Origin: Pseudomonadota bacterium
Lineage (GTDB): Bacteria > Pseudomonadota > Gammaproteobacteria > Burkholderiales > Burkholderiaceae_C
NCBI GenBank assembly: GCA_023387335.1
Contig: JAEWIF010000004.1
Coordinates: 124,001-188,000, forward strand
Direction: 5' to 3'
Length of the DNA: 64,000 nt
Below the pieces are notes generated by a model that saw only the letters and a list, made by a program, of their open reading frames with translations, searched no databases and was not told the DNA's origin. Position 1 is the first letter of the stretch; every line of letters begins with the position of its first letter. Made by a program: the position numbers and the translations under genes. Shown one piece after another: positions 14,092 through 22,252 of this stretch.

Positions 14092-15721
14092 CGCTGCGCA
14101 AAAGCATTTCGGGACGTCGAAAGCGGTCCGGCCGCGGGAGCTGTTCGGTGTTTCGAACAGCGCCAAGATTGTCGAAGGCGGTATTCAGCTCGGAGTCGTC
14201 AACCTCGATAACGTCAAGGACGATGTCGAGGCGCTGATCTTTGGATGCGTGATCCGCTTCCCGCCCGAGGACGAGGTCTACTTTGCCGTCCTCGTGCGCA
14301 AGGACAGGGCCAGCCTGGTGAAGCGTCTGGCGGACATGAAGCGTCTGGGCGGTGGCGCCAAAGGCGGCGACCCGGCCGCCGGCTTCGAACTAACCGAGGC
14401 GAGCGCTGACGATGGTGGCGCCGCGATCAAGTACAAGGCTGACAACAACAACGTCCCGATCTACATCGCCGACGATGGCAAGCTGTGGCTGCGAAACAAG
14501 GGCTTCTGGTCCAGCCTTGATTTCGACAGAACGCCACTTGAGCCCGCGACAGAGCCGGACGAGATCGTTGTCGCTCTGTATCCGCCAACCGCATCAGCCA
14601 GGCGCAGTCTGCTTGCACGTGAGTTCATCGGCTGGCTGGGCAGCTTGGTGGGCTCGCAGAAAATCCACGAACTGCCGGTCTGGGCAGACGCCGCCACGCT
14701 CAGCCCCGGCATGCGCCGCATGCCGGCGAGCATCCCTGTTGCGGAGATCGAGACTGCTGTCAAAGATCTCGGCGGCCACTACCCGCACGGCGAAGTCCGA
14801 CGCTTCCATGCGGCGCTCAATTTCCTGCCGAACAAGCACTTCGTGATCCTCTCCGGACTGTCTGGCACGGGAAAGACGCAACTCGCGCTGAAGTACGCCA
14901 GGGCTGTCCATGGACTCACGTCCACCAAAGCCGACGATCCCCTTCTCTTCGAGTGCCCTGTGCGGCCCGAATGGACCGATCCGACTGCGCTGACGGGGTA
15001 CTACGACGTACTGACGAACCGGTACGTTGTGCCCCCTTTCCTTGAGGCTGTGCTGGTGGCGACTGCCCACCGCGAGTCGCCTGTGTTCGTAATCCTCGAT
15101 GAGATGAACCTGGCAAGGATCGAGTACTACTTGGCGGATGTTCTCTCCGCAATGGAGACCGGAGGTCGCCTGCAACTGCACTCCAATAACGTCCCCCTCG
15201 AAGGGACGACAGGCGCCAGCATCCGCGCCGAGTTGCCACTGCCCGAAAACCTCTTCATCGTCGGCACGATCAACGTCGACGAGACCACCAATCCCGTCAG
15301 CGACAAGGTTTTGGACCGCGCGTCGGTGATTGACATGTCCGCCGTCGACGTGCCCGGCTTTCTCGAGTCGCTGGAAGGGCGCTTCCCCGCACTCAAGGGC
15401 GCACGTGCGGCATCTGAAGCAAAGCTCACGGAAATCCATGACCTGATGCAGAAGTTCGGCCTCGGCTTCGGATACCGCCTGGTGGAGGAATTCGTCCGGT
15501 ATCACGCCTTTGACGCCACACACCTCGGGAGCGCGTCCGCAGAGGTCACCGACCAGCTGCTCGTGCAGAAGGTACTGGTCAAGCTGCGCGGCGCCGAACG
15601 ACAGCGCACGCTGCTGACCGGCCTGAACAAAGCGTGCGAGGGTCTGCCTCGAGCGCAAGCCTTTATCAAGAAGCTGTTGGCGGATCTTGATGACTTCGGC
15701 TCCTTCCAGGCCATGCGGTGA
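14057..15721 (+). CDS. McrB-like AAA+ NTPase (LlaJI.R1-type restriction subunit)
   Basis: 554 residues. The N-terminal half (1-220) is probably the DNA-recognition part. The C-terminal half is an McrB-type AAA+ motor: Walker A GLSGTGKT (267-274), Walker B VFVILDEMNLAR, and sensor region FIVGTINVDETTNPVSDKVL, close to the NTxD GTPase signature of McrB. It would translocate or loop DNA to license the nuclease partner. It lies between the methylase (35-bp overlap) and the nuclease (4-bp gap). The layout resembles LlaJI and BsuMI, where an McrB-like subunit serves a 5mC-type restriction-modification system rather than restriction of methylated DNA. Confidence 0.9.
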   Translation: MNLAERQRQFLDAAQKHFGTSKAVRPRELFGVSNSAKIVEGGIQLGVVNLDNVKDDVEALIFGCVIRFPPEDEVYFAVLVRKDRASLVKRLADMKRLGGGAKGGDPAAGFELTEASADDGGAAIKYKADNNNVPIYIADDGKLWLRNKGFWSSLDFDRTPLEPATEPDEIVVALYPPTASARRSLLAREFIGWLGSLVGSQKIHELPVWADAATLSPGMRRMPASIPVAEIETAVKDLGGHYPHGEVRRFHAALNFLPNKHFVILSGLSGTGKTQLALKYARAVHGLTSTKADDPLLFECPVRPEWTDPTALTGYYDVLTNRYVVPPFLEAVLVATAHRESPVFVILDEMNLARIEYYLADVLSAMETGGRLQLHSNNVPLEGTTGASIRAELPLPENLFIVGTINVDETTNPVSDKVLDRASVIDMSAVDVPGFLESLEGRFPALKGARAASEAKLTEIHDLMQKFGLGFGYRLVEEFVRYHAFDATHLGSASAEVTDQLLVQKVLVKLRGAERQRTLLTGLNKACEGLPRAQAFIKKLLADLDDFGSFQAMR

Positions 15722-15724
15722 CGC

Positions 15725-17377
15725 GTGGCAGCCCTTTTTATCCAGGCGGAAGGCGGCGGACCTGCATGGCAGGTCTGGCCGGCGCCGGATGCGCTGCCCG
15801 CCGGCGCCGTGCGGGAAGGTGCGTCCTACCTTTTTGAGTTGCGTGACAGCGACGACGCCGCCGCGGCCGACCTGCTGATCGAGGACTGCCCACTCGAGGC
15901 GCTGCGCTCCGGTAAGCCGCGGGTGGCCCGCTGGCGCTGGCAGCCTGGCTTCCATGCCGGCGTGATCGAGGCCGCGCTGCGAACGCCGGCGGTTGGGACG
16001 CGCCGATTCCAGGTCACGACAGATCCCGATCAGCGCAAGCTCACCCGAGACGACTTCGACGCTATGGTGCGCGAGGTCCTTGAAGACACGTTCGCCCTTT
16101 TCTCACTGACTGCTTTCCGGAAAGGCATCGCGCGACAGCTAGGCAACCGGCCGCCTCCGCTGGCCCGCCTGGAGTTTCTGTGTTCCCGCGCCGAGGCGAT
16201 CACCGCCGCCGTGGAGGCCATTGCACGTTCACCACGGCACTATCTGCTCGCCGAAGAAGTGACGGTGCCAGCGCACCGGGCGACACGAGCGACGGGGCCC
16301 GAAATCATTAAGTCCTTTCGATCCGGTGTTGTCAGGACCGAGACCGTAAAGCCTTCACGACTGCCCGCTGCATTGGGCGGCCGGCTCCCCGCGCAGATTA
16401 CTCTGAGGCGCCGTCGGAGCAGCGTAGACCTCGCAGAGCACCGGCAGATCAAGGGCTGCCTGCGATCCTGGGGGGCATGGTTGTCAGGTGTTGCGGACCT
16501 GCTGGGGAAGACGGATGCTCAAGATGACCCCGAGACGGTCATCACGACGGGAGGCTGGGCCTTGCGCGCTAGGCGCATCTCTCGCCGGCTGAACGACGCT
16601 TCGACGGCGGGGTTTATGGCTGATGTAGGCGAAGGACCTGCGCTGCTGCGCCTGTCATCGCTTTTCCGCAATGATCCGGTCTACCAGCGCTTCTATCGGC
16701 TCTGGCAGGACATGAATCTTGGCCTGGCCGCGCTTTTTGGGGAGTTCCTCCAGATGCCGCTGGCTCGCACCCACGAGCTGTACGAGCTGTGGTGCTTCCT
16801 GCGGCTGCTACGCGCTGCCGTCGAAGAGTACGGCCCGGCCGGCGTGGACCTTAGTAATTTGTTCCTCGAGGACGCCGCCGGTGGCGTGACGATTGCTGCA
16901 GGCGCGGCCAGCGTTCCGATCGGCGGAAACCGCGTGATGTTCTTTCAGCGGCAATACCGCGAGTACTGGGCTGAGGCCAGCCGCGAGGGTAGTCTCACCC
17001 GGACTATGGTTCCCGATGTAGTGCTGGATGTGACCGGCATTGAGCGGCGCCTGGTCGTGCTCGACGCCAAATACCGGATCAATGCCGGCCTGAACGAGGC
17101 ACTCAACTCGATCCACACCTACCGGGACGCACTGGTGAAGGAAGTGGATGGAGGTCAGACCGAACGCATCGTGACCGCGGCCTACCTACTGACGCCACAT
17201 CTCCCCGGGGCCATGCAGAACGATTTCAGGGACACGCCAGTACCTGACAGGCTGTTCCACCCCAAGCACCGGGAGAAGTTCCTTTTCGGTGCTGTCACGA
17301 TGCGGCCCGGCATGTCGACCGACGACTTGCGAACTTGTCTTCGTGCCATTGTTTCTGAAGCAGGCACCGGGGCCTGA
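15725..17377 (+). CDS. DUF2357/PD-(D/E)XK nuclease (McrC/LlaJI.R2-like)
   Basis: 550 residues, GTG start 4 bp after the McrB-like stop. The middle part (FRSGVVRTETVKPSRLPAAL, then HRQIKGCLRSWGAWL) is DUF2357-like. The C-terminal nuclease core shows PDVVLDV (about 430) and VVLDAKYRI (about 443), the D...D-x-K pattern of PD-(D/E)XK enzymes. It should cut DNA when activated by the McrB-like motor. A Vsr gene follows with no gap. Confidence 0.88.
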   Translation: MAALFIQAEGGGPAWQVWPAPDALPAGAVREGASYLFELRDSDDAAAADLLIEDCPLEALRSGKPRVARWRWQPGFHAGVIEAALRTPAVGTRRFQVTTDPDQRKLTRDDFDAMVREVLEDTFALFSLTAFRKGIARQLGNRPPPLARLEFLCSRAEAITAAVEAIARSPRHYLLAEEVTVPAHRATRATGPEIIKSFRSGVVRTETVKPSRLPAALGGRLPAQITLRRRRSSVDLAEHRQIKGCLRSWGAWLSGVADLLGKTDAQDDPETVITTGGWALRARRISRRLNDASTAGFMADVGEGPALLRLSSLFRNDPVYQRFYRLWQDMNLGLAALFGEFLQMPLARTHELYELWCFLRLLRAAVEEYGPAGVDLSNLFLEDAAGGVTIAAGAASVPIGGNRVMFFQRQYREYWAEASREGSLTRTMVPDVVLDVTGIERRLVVLDAKYRINAGLNEALNSIHTYRDALVKEVDGGQTERIVTAAYLLTPHLPGAMQNDFRDTPVPDRLFHPKHREKFLFGAVTMRPGMSTDDLRTCLRAIVSEAGTGA

Positions 17378-17839
17378 ATGGCCGACGTGCTGACCCCCGC
17401 GCAACGCCAGCTCAACATGAGCCGGATCCGCGGGCGCGATACGAAACCGGAGATGCTGATCCGACGTGGTCTCCATGCACGCGGACTGCGGTACCGGCTT
17501 CACGACCGTTCGCTTCCCGGACGACCTGATCTCGTGTTCCCCAGGTACCGCACGGTCGTGTTCGTGCACGGTTGCTTCTGGCACGCGCATGGCTGCACGT
17601 TGTCCAAGTTGCCGCGGACTCGACAAGTTTTCTGGGAGATGAAGCTTGCAGGGAACGCTGCGCGCGACCGAAACGCAGTCGAGACGCTCCAGACCAGGGG
17701 CTGGCGCGTGCTGCTGATCTGGGAGTGCGCCTTACGCGGGCCCGGTCGGCTAAGCGGGGCAGACCTCCTGGACCTCGCTGAGCAGTTCATCCGAAATCCT
17801 GACCTGCCGTTTTTGCAGATCGAAGCTGTACGGGAATGA
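17378..17839 (+). CDS. vsr: very short patch repair endonuclease Vsr
   Basis: 153 residues, ATG directly after the nuclease stop. Vsr nicks beside T:G mismatches created when 5-methylcytosine deaminates, which limits mutation at methylated sites. Signature segments are SRIRGRDTKPEMLIRRGLHA, LPGRPDLVFP (Asp51, matching the catalytic Asp of E. coli Vsr) and VFVHGCFWHAHGC (zinc and active-site region). Its presence supports the neighbouring methylase being a C5 enzyme. Confidence 0.97.
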   Translation: MADVLTPAQRQLNMSRIRGRDTKPEMLIRRGLHARGLRYRLHDRSLPGRPDLVFPRYRTVVFVHGCFWHAHGCTLSKLPRTRQVFWEMKLAGNAARDRNAVETLQTRGWRVLLIWECALRGPGRLSGADLLDLAEQFIRNPDLPFLQIEAVRE

Positions 17840-17913
17840 CCGCTACCGCGCTGGCGCCGCTAGGCTGGACGGGCGGCAGCCCGCTCGCTCTTCGGTGCTC
17901 GACGGCAGAGGTG

Positions 17914-18324
17914 TCAGGCTTGCCCCGTGCGCTCCTCGCCCAAGACCCAGCAGGCAACCCACTCGTCTTCCATGGCCAGCGCGACCGCGGCCTCGGGACC
18001 CGAATAGCCCGTAACGTAGTACTCGTCTCCGACGCCTGTGCTGCGCGATTCGTCAGTAGCTATGCGGTCGACGACGACAACTGGGAAATCAGCTCCCTGC
18101 CGCCGGGCCTCATGGAAAGCGTCGCCCTCCTCGTCGAAGGGCCCGGCGAGCGGAGTGCCCGAGGGTAGAGGAAGCCGTACACCGCAACGGTCACGCAGGT
18201 CAGCGAGCATGTCGGAAGCTTCTTCGATGCGTGAACCGTCGCGCAAGCAGCTGATCTGCTCGTCGACGAGCGGAAGCAGGTTGAGGCGGGTGAGCTCTTG
18301 GTTAACGCTGTCTTCAATGCTCAT
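17914..18324 (-). CDS. hypothetical acidic protein
   Basis: 136 residues: MSIEDSVNQELTRLNLLPLV with alternating helices and strands (FPVVVVDRIATDESRS, EAAVALAMEDEWVACWVLGE). Composition and amphipathic pattern look protein-like, and I recognise no family. The opposite strand carries a 110-codon frame (17836-18168) that overlaps the vsr stop by 4 bp. I judge the minus strand the better candidate. It lies between vsr and the recombinase, and its ribosome site is weak. Confidence 0.5.
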   Translation of the reverse strand: MSIEDSVNQELTRLNLLPLVDEQISCLRDGSRIEEASDMLADLRDRCGVRLPLPSGTPLAGPFDEEGDAFHEARRQGADFPVVVVDRIATDESRSTGVGDEYYVTGYSGPEAAVALAMEDEWVACWVLGEERTGQA

Positions 18325-18469
18325 CGCAGGTATCCCAGTCTGGTGTTAGTCATTGCCGCCGAATCCCTCAGCTGCGGCCGGCACTCACCGCGCGCTGCCG
18401 GAGCCAATCGCGAACTGCTGGCAGCTCTCGATCTCCCAGGGGCTTTCCCAGACTGGGAAATCAATTAAA

Positions 18470-20236
18470 TCAATGACTTAGATTTTCGCCAATGGCGAGT
18501 TGATGTAAGTCACCCGTATCAGACCGCGCTGGCAGCTGCGCCCGGCGCTTCTTCTCGACCTTGTCCTTCAGGGCAAACATGCCCCCTGCGACTGCTCCGT
18601 CCTCCGTGAACGGTATCAGCTGAGGCTCCGGGCCGTCATGAAGTTGGACAAATGCGTGGCTGCGCGGGAAGACCCAGATCTCCTTAACGTGCCGAATCAG
18701 GTTGCGGTGGTGTCGAGCCCGCTCGACTTTCCCGCCGTCCAGGTTCTTTAGAAAGGCATGCAGGGCTTCGTCAACGGCCGTGTCGATGTGTTCCTCCAGT
18801 GACGGTGAGATCGGTTCCGCCGCCTTCGTCACGAGGTTCGCGATCGCCACTTCAAGCCCCTCAATCTCGTCCTTCAGCGTTCTCAATTTAGCGGCGATGT
18901 CCTTGTCATCCCGCAGGCTTTCCTCGTACATCGTCACATGGATCAGCCTTGCCTTCTGCTTCTTCTTTTCGGCGAGCTCAGCGCGCGCGGCCTCCAAATC
19001 GTCGCTTGCCTTCTTCTGCGAAGTGCCGGCGACGACTTCTCTATCCACGTACGCCATTACGCCTGGCAGTAGCGTTTCGATCAGCTCGTCGCTGTTCCAG
19101 TTCGGGCACTCCGCGGACCCGTTCACTTTCAGCTCACGGTTGGCGCAGACGTAGATGCCGTAGCCTGGCTTGTTCTTCATCGGCTTCCCGCTCTTGGGGA
19201 GCTTGCCGCTTTTGCCTTTCCTGCTGTACGTCCCTCCGCAATTGCCGCATTTGAGGATGCCCTGAAAGGGGTTCATGTAGTCCGAATCCCGCTTCTTTGG
19301 CAGCCCTTCTCGGCGGAGCACCGCGGCATTCGCCGCGTAGAAAAGTCGCTCGCTCACGAGCTTGGGGTAGTAGTCGCCCCACGTCTCCCCAATCTCTTTG
19401 CGCTTGCCGCCCTTCAAGACGACCGTCGGCTGAAGTTCGCCCAGCACGCGTCTGTTCCGCAGCAGCTTCAAGGGCAGTGTCTTGTGCCAGATCGTTGCCC
19501 TTCCCGGTATCGGCCAGCCCTGGTCATTTGCGAGCTTGGCGATGGCGTGCGACCCCATCCCTTGCCGGAAAAGCCTGAATACCCGGATCACTGAGGCCGC
19601 CCGCGGCCGGTCCAGCTTCCAACCAGTCGTCCTTCCACTCTGTTCGTCCCTGACCGGTGCCACCCAGCCGACATGTCCCCCGAAAGGCTTTCTCTCCTTG
19701 CGTGCGGCTATGTGTGCCTTCTTGACGCGCTTCGACTTCTGCTTGGACTCGTCGTTCGCGCGGATGAAGGTACCGACGGCGATGTTGATTGCACCAGGTT
19801 CCTGGATTGAGTCCTCGTCGAATACCTGCTTATCCGTCATCGTGACCACCCGGATGCCCGCGCTCACTAGGCTGTGCAGGAGTACTACCGCGTCCATCGC
19901 TGATGCTCGTGAGACCCGGTCTAAGTTTTCCACTAGCAGGTAGGCGCCGCGCCGAACTGCTCCTGAGGCCACAGCATCGATGAAGGTCTTGAGCGCGCCC
20001 TTTTTGACGTTGGTCCCGTCAAACGCGCTGAGACCCAGGTCTTCGTACGACTTGTCCTGAAGTCTCAGCCCATGCTTCGCGGCGAACTCTCTTGTCTCTT
20101 CCAACTGCCGGCGGCGGCTGTCGCCACGGCTCTGCCGTTTTTCCGAAAACCGCAGGTAGGAGTGCGCTTCGGCTCCTGCTTCAATGGGTTTACTGGGCGC
20201 CAAGTCGTCGTCGATGTCGTCGTAGCTGCTGGTCAT
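18470..20236 (-). CDS. large serine recombinase (island integrase)
   Basis: 588 residues. The resolvase domain begins SYLRFSEKRQSRGDSRRRQ, placing the nucleophile at Ser31 with Arg29, Gln35 and Ser40, and continues to LLVENLDRVSRAS with the conserved Arg pair. A recombinase domain (RKPFGGHVGWVAPVRDEQSG onward), a zinc ribbon (LKCGNCGGTYSRKG, then YVCANRE and ECPNW) and a coiled coil (about 400-470) follow. It catalyses attP x attB recombination through double-strand cuts and subunit rotation. It starts 65 bp from the right att core and points into the island, the usual position for the integrase that inserted it. Confidence 0.97.
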   Translation of the reverse strand: MTSSYDDIDDDLAPSKPIEAGAEAHSYLRFSEKRQSRGDSRRRQLEETREFAAKHGLRLQDKSYEDLGLSAFDGTNVKKGALKTFIDAVASGAVRRGAYLLVENLDRVSRASAMDAVVLLHSLVSAGIRVVTMTDKQVFDEDSIQEPGAINIAVGTFIRANDESKQKSKRVKKAHIAARKERKPFGGHVGWVAPVRDEQSGRTTGWKLDRPRAASVIRVFRLFRQGMGSHAIAKLANDQGWPIPGRATIWHKTLPLKLLRNRRVLGELQPTVVLKGGKRKEIGETWGDYYPKLVSERLFYAANAAVLRREGLPKKRDSDYMNPFQGILKCGNCGGTYSRKGKSGKLPKSGKPMKNKPGYGIYVCANRELKVNGSAECPNWNSDELIETLLPGVMAYVDREVVAGTSQKKASDDLEAARAELAEKKKQKARLIHVTMYEESLRDDKDIAAKLRTLKDEIEGLEVAIANLVTKAAEPISPSLEEHIDTAVDEALHAFLKNLDGGKVERARHHRNLIRHVKEIWVFPRSHAFVQLHDGPEPQLIPFTEDGAVAGGMFALKDKVEKKRRAQLPARSDTGDLHQLAIGENLSH

Positions 20237-20275
20237 CGGGAGGGTGCTGTCGAGCTAAGCCCACCATGATCGCAC

Positions 20276-20307
20276 AGGTATCCCTTTACTGCCTAGCGGT
20301 AAAGCCC
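20276..20307 (+). other. attR of the serine-recombinase island
   Basis: The island arm AGGTATCCCTTTAC (20276-20289) is inverted relative to the attL arm. It is followed by GCCTAGCGGT and the shared core AAGCCC (20302-20307), after which the host ykgJ frame resumes. Confidence 0.8.
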
Positions 20308-20475
20308 GCCGGCGTGCGGTGCATACAGCTGGATGAACTCAATCGGTGCCGCCTGTTCGGCCGCCCGGAACGCCCTGCCGTGTGCGGCGGCCTGCGGCCC
20401 CAGGCCGAGATGTGTGGCGATTCGCAGGAGCACGCCCTGCTCTGGCTCCAGCGGCTCGAAACGCTGACGGCCTGA
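20302..20475 (+). pseudogene. ykgJ: YkgJ-type cysteine cluster protein, 3' half
   Basis: From the core the frame reads KPAGVRCIQLDELNRCRLFG, then RPERPAVCGGLRPQAEMCGD and a stop at 20473-20475. It supplies the remaining cysteines of the gene whose start is at 3816. It has no start of its own here and is closely similar to the intact island copy. It is followed 51 bp later by the class II aldolase gene. Confidence 0.92.
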
Positions 20476-20526
20476 GGCGGCGCGGCGCGCGAGAATGGCC
20501 GTCTTTCGTCCAATCAGGAGGCTGCG

Positions 20527-21282
20527 ATGAACATCGCGTCGTTGAAGCACGTGGTCAGCGAGCAGGAGTGGGAGCTGCGCGTGCAGCTGGCCGCCTGCTA
20601 CCGGCTGGTGGCGATGTACGGCTGGAGCGACCTGGTCTTCACCCACATCAGCGCGCGCGTGCCCGGCCCGGAGCACCACTTCCTGATCAACCCGTACGGA
20701 CTGATGTTCGACGAGATCACCGCTTCCTCGCTGGTGAAGGTGGACCAGGCCTGCAACAAGGTGATCGACTCGCCTTTCCCGGTGAACCCGGCGGGCTTCA
20801 CCATCCACAGCTGCATCCACGACGCCCGCCCCGACGTCGGCTGCGTGCTGCACACCCACAGCCGCGCCGGCGTGGCCGTCAGCGCCCAGAAGTGCGGCGT
20901 GCTGCCCATCAGCCAGCAGAGCACCTTCGTGCTGGCTTCCCTCGCGTACCACGACTACGAGGGCGTGGCGCTGCGCGACGACGAGAAGCCGCGGCTGGTG
21001 GCCGACCTGGGCGACAAGAGCTATTTCATGCTGCGCAACCACGGCCTGCTGACCGTGGGCCGGGACGTTCCCACGGCCTTCCTCGCGATGTACACCTTCG
21101 AGAACACCTGCCGCATCCAGATCGATGCCCAGGCCGGCGGCGAACTGGTGCAGGTCAATCCCGAGATCCTGAAGGGCCTGTCGCAGGTGATGAAGACCGT
21201 CACCGCCGGCCAGGGCGCGAACCTCGCCTGGCCCGCGCTGCTGCGCAAGCTGGATCGCGCCGATCCCTCGTACCGGGACTGA
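20527..21282 (+). CDS. class II aldolase/adducin family protein
   Basis: 251 residues. The zinc-binding histidines are evident as LHTHSRAG (His109, His111) and LRNHGLLTVG (His172), and DLVFTHISARVPGPEHHFLI is the usual N-terminal stretch. Family members are aldolases, epimerases or decarboxylases acting on sugar phosphates or hydroxy acids; the substrate is open. AGGAGG lies just upstream of the ATG. This is the first intact chromosomal gene right of the island. Confidence 0.92.
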   Translation: MNIASLKHVVSEQEWELRVQLAACYRLVAMYGWSDLVFTHISARVPGPEHHFLINPYGLMFDEITASSLVKVDQACNKVIDSPFPVNPAGFTIHSCIHDARPDVGCVLHTHSRAGVAVSAQKCGVLPISQQSTFVLASLAYHDYEGVALRDDEKPRLVADLGDKSYFMLRNHGLLTVGRDVPTAFLAMYTFENTCRIQIDAQAGGELVQVNPEILKGLSQVMKTVTAGQGANLAWPALLRKLDRADPSYRD

Positions 21283-21285
21283 GGC

Positions 21286-22140
21286 TCAGGCCGGCACGGT
21301 CGGCGCCGCGGGCAGGCCCGGGGCCGGGGCGGCCTCCGTGAGCGGCGAGCGCGGGTCGTGCTCCAGCACCGTCACCACCTTGCGCGTCATCTGCACCTCG
21401 CCGAAGGTGGTGCTGAACGCCACGTCCTTGGCGTCGGAGCCGGTGCCTATGCGCACCAGGCGATCGACCGGCGCCATGCCGGTGGGATCGAACATCACCC
21501 AGCGACCGCCGATCCAGGCCTCGAACACCGCATGGAAGTCCTGCGGCGGCTCGTCGAACCAGACGTAGCCCGCCACCAGGCGCGCCGGGATGTTCAGCGC
21601 CCGGCACAGCGTGATGCCGATGTGGGCGAAGTCGCGGCACACGCCGGCGCGCTGCGACAGCGCCTCGTGCGCCGTGGTGGTCGACGTGGTGCTGCCGGCG
21701 CGGTACTCGATGTGGTGGTGGATCCAGTCGACGATGTGCCGCACGCGCGCCAGCCCGGGCGGCAGCCGGCCGAACTGCTCGCGCGCGAAGGCGCACAGCA
21801 CGTCCGACTCGCAGTAGCGGGTCGGCATCATGTAGCGCAGCACGGAGTCCGGCACCAGGGTGGCCGGCACCTCGGGCAAGGGCACGTCGAGCGGCTCGCA
21901 GTCGACCTGCACGTCGGCCTTGTAGCGCAGCTCCAGCGGGCCCGGCATCGCGTCCAGGCGGATGAAGCGGTTGCCGCTCTCCGCATCCACGAAGGTGCGC
22001 AGCGGGACCGGCGGCCAGACCGTGAGGTGCTCGCTCACGATGTCCTGGCTGGGCCAGTGCGCGGCCTCGATGTTGAACAGCAGGTGCGACGGCTGGCGCA
22101 CCTGGTAGGCCAGGACGGTTTCGACGGTCGATAAGTGCAT
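21286..22140 (-). CDS. transglutaminase-like cysteine peptidase family protein
   Basis: 284 residues. The transglutaminase core carries the triad Cys168 (AGVCRDFAHIG), His203 (DFHAVFEAWIGG) and Asp218 (MFDPTG). The N-terminal 100 residues form a beta-rich domain typical of bacterial transglutaminase-like proteins. No signal peptide is apparent, so it is probably cytoplasmic. It may be a peptidase or amidase; the substrate is unknown. It is convergent with the aldolase gene. Confidence 0.92.
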   Translation of the reverse strand: MHLSTVETVLAYQVRQPSHLLFNIEAAHWPSQDIVSEHLTVWPPVPLRTFVDAESGNRFIRLDAMPGPLELRYKADVQVDCEPLDVPLPEVPATLVPDSVLRYMMPTRYCESDVLCAFAREQFGRLPPGLARVRHIVDWIHHHIEYRAGSTTSTTTAHEALSQRAGVCRDFAHIGITLCRALNIPARLVAGYVWFDEPPQDFHAVFEAWIGGRWVMFDPTGMAPVDRLVRIGTGSDAKDVAFSTTFGEVQMTRKVVTVLEHDPRSPLTEAAPAPGLPAAPTVPA

Positions 22141-22252
22141 GGAGGAACCCGCCGCGCTCGCAGGGCGCGGTCCAGGGCCATGCTAGGAAAGGCGAGCTTT
22201 CGCGTGCATCAGCCGCGAGCGCGGCGCGTTGTAGGCCAGCCGCGCAGCCTTC

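Larger units (their letters stand above)
3900..20301. mobile_element. 16.4-kb genomic island inserted in ykgJ
   Basis: The boundaries come from the split ykgJ gene and the att arms at both ends. Contents: a nucleotide-metabolism-like operon, repeats, an intact ykgJ copy, a GIY-YIG protein, a mobilisation-like protein, a 5mC restriction-modification cluster with Vsr, and a large serine recombinase transcribed inward from the right end. No conjugation machinery is visible, so it is a mobilisable or integrative island rather than a self-transmissible ICE. Internal ykgJ remnants at 6889 and 9309 suggest more than one integration event. Confidence 0.88.

Noticed and set aside
17836..18168. 110-codon plus-strand frame overlapping the vsr stop by 4 bp
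   Set aside because: The coupling is suggestive, but composition is less protein-like than the minus-strand 136-residue frame over the same DNA. Kept as an alternative only.
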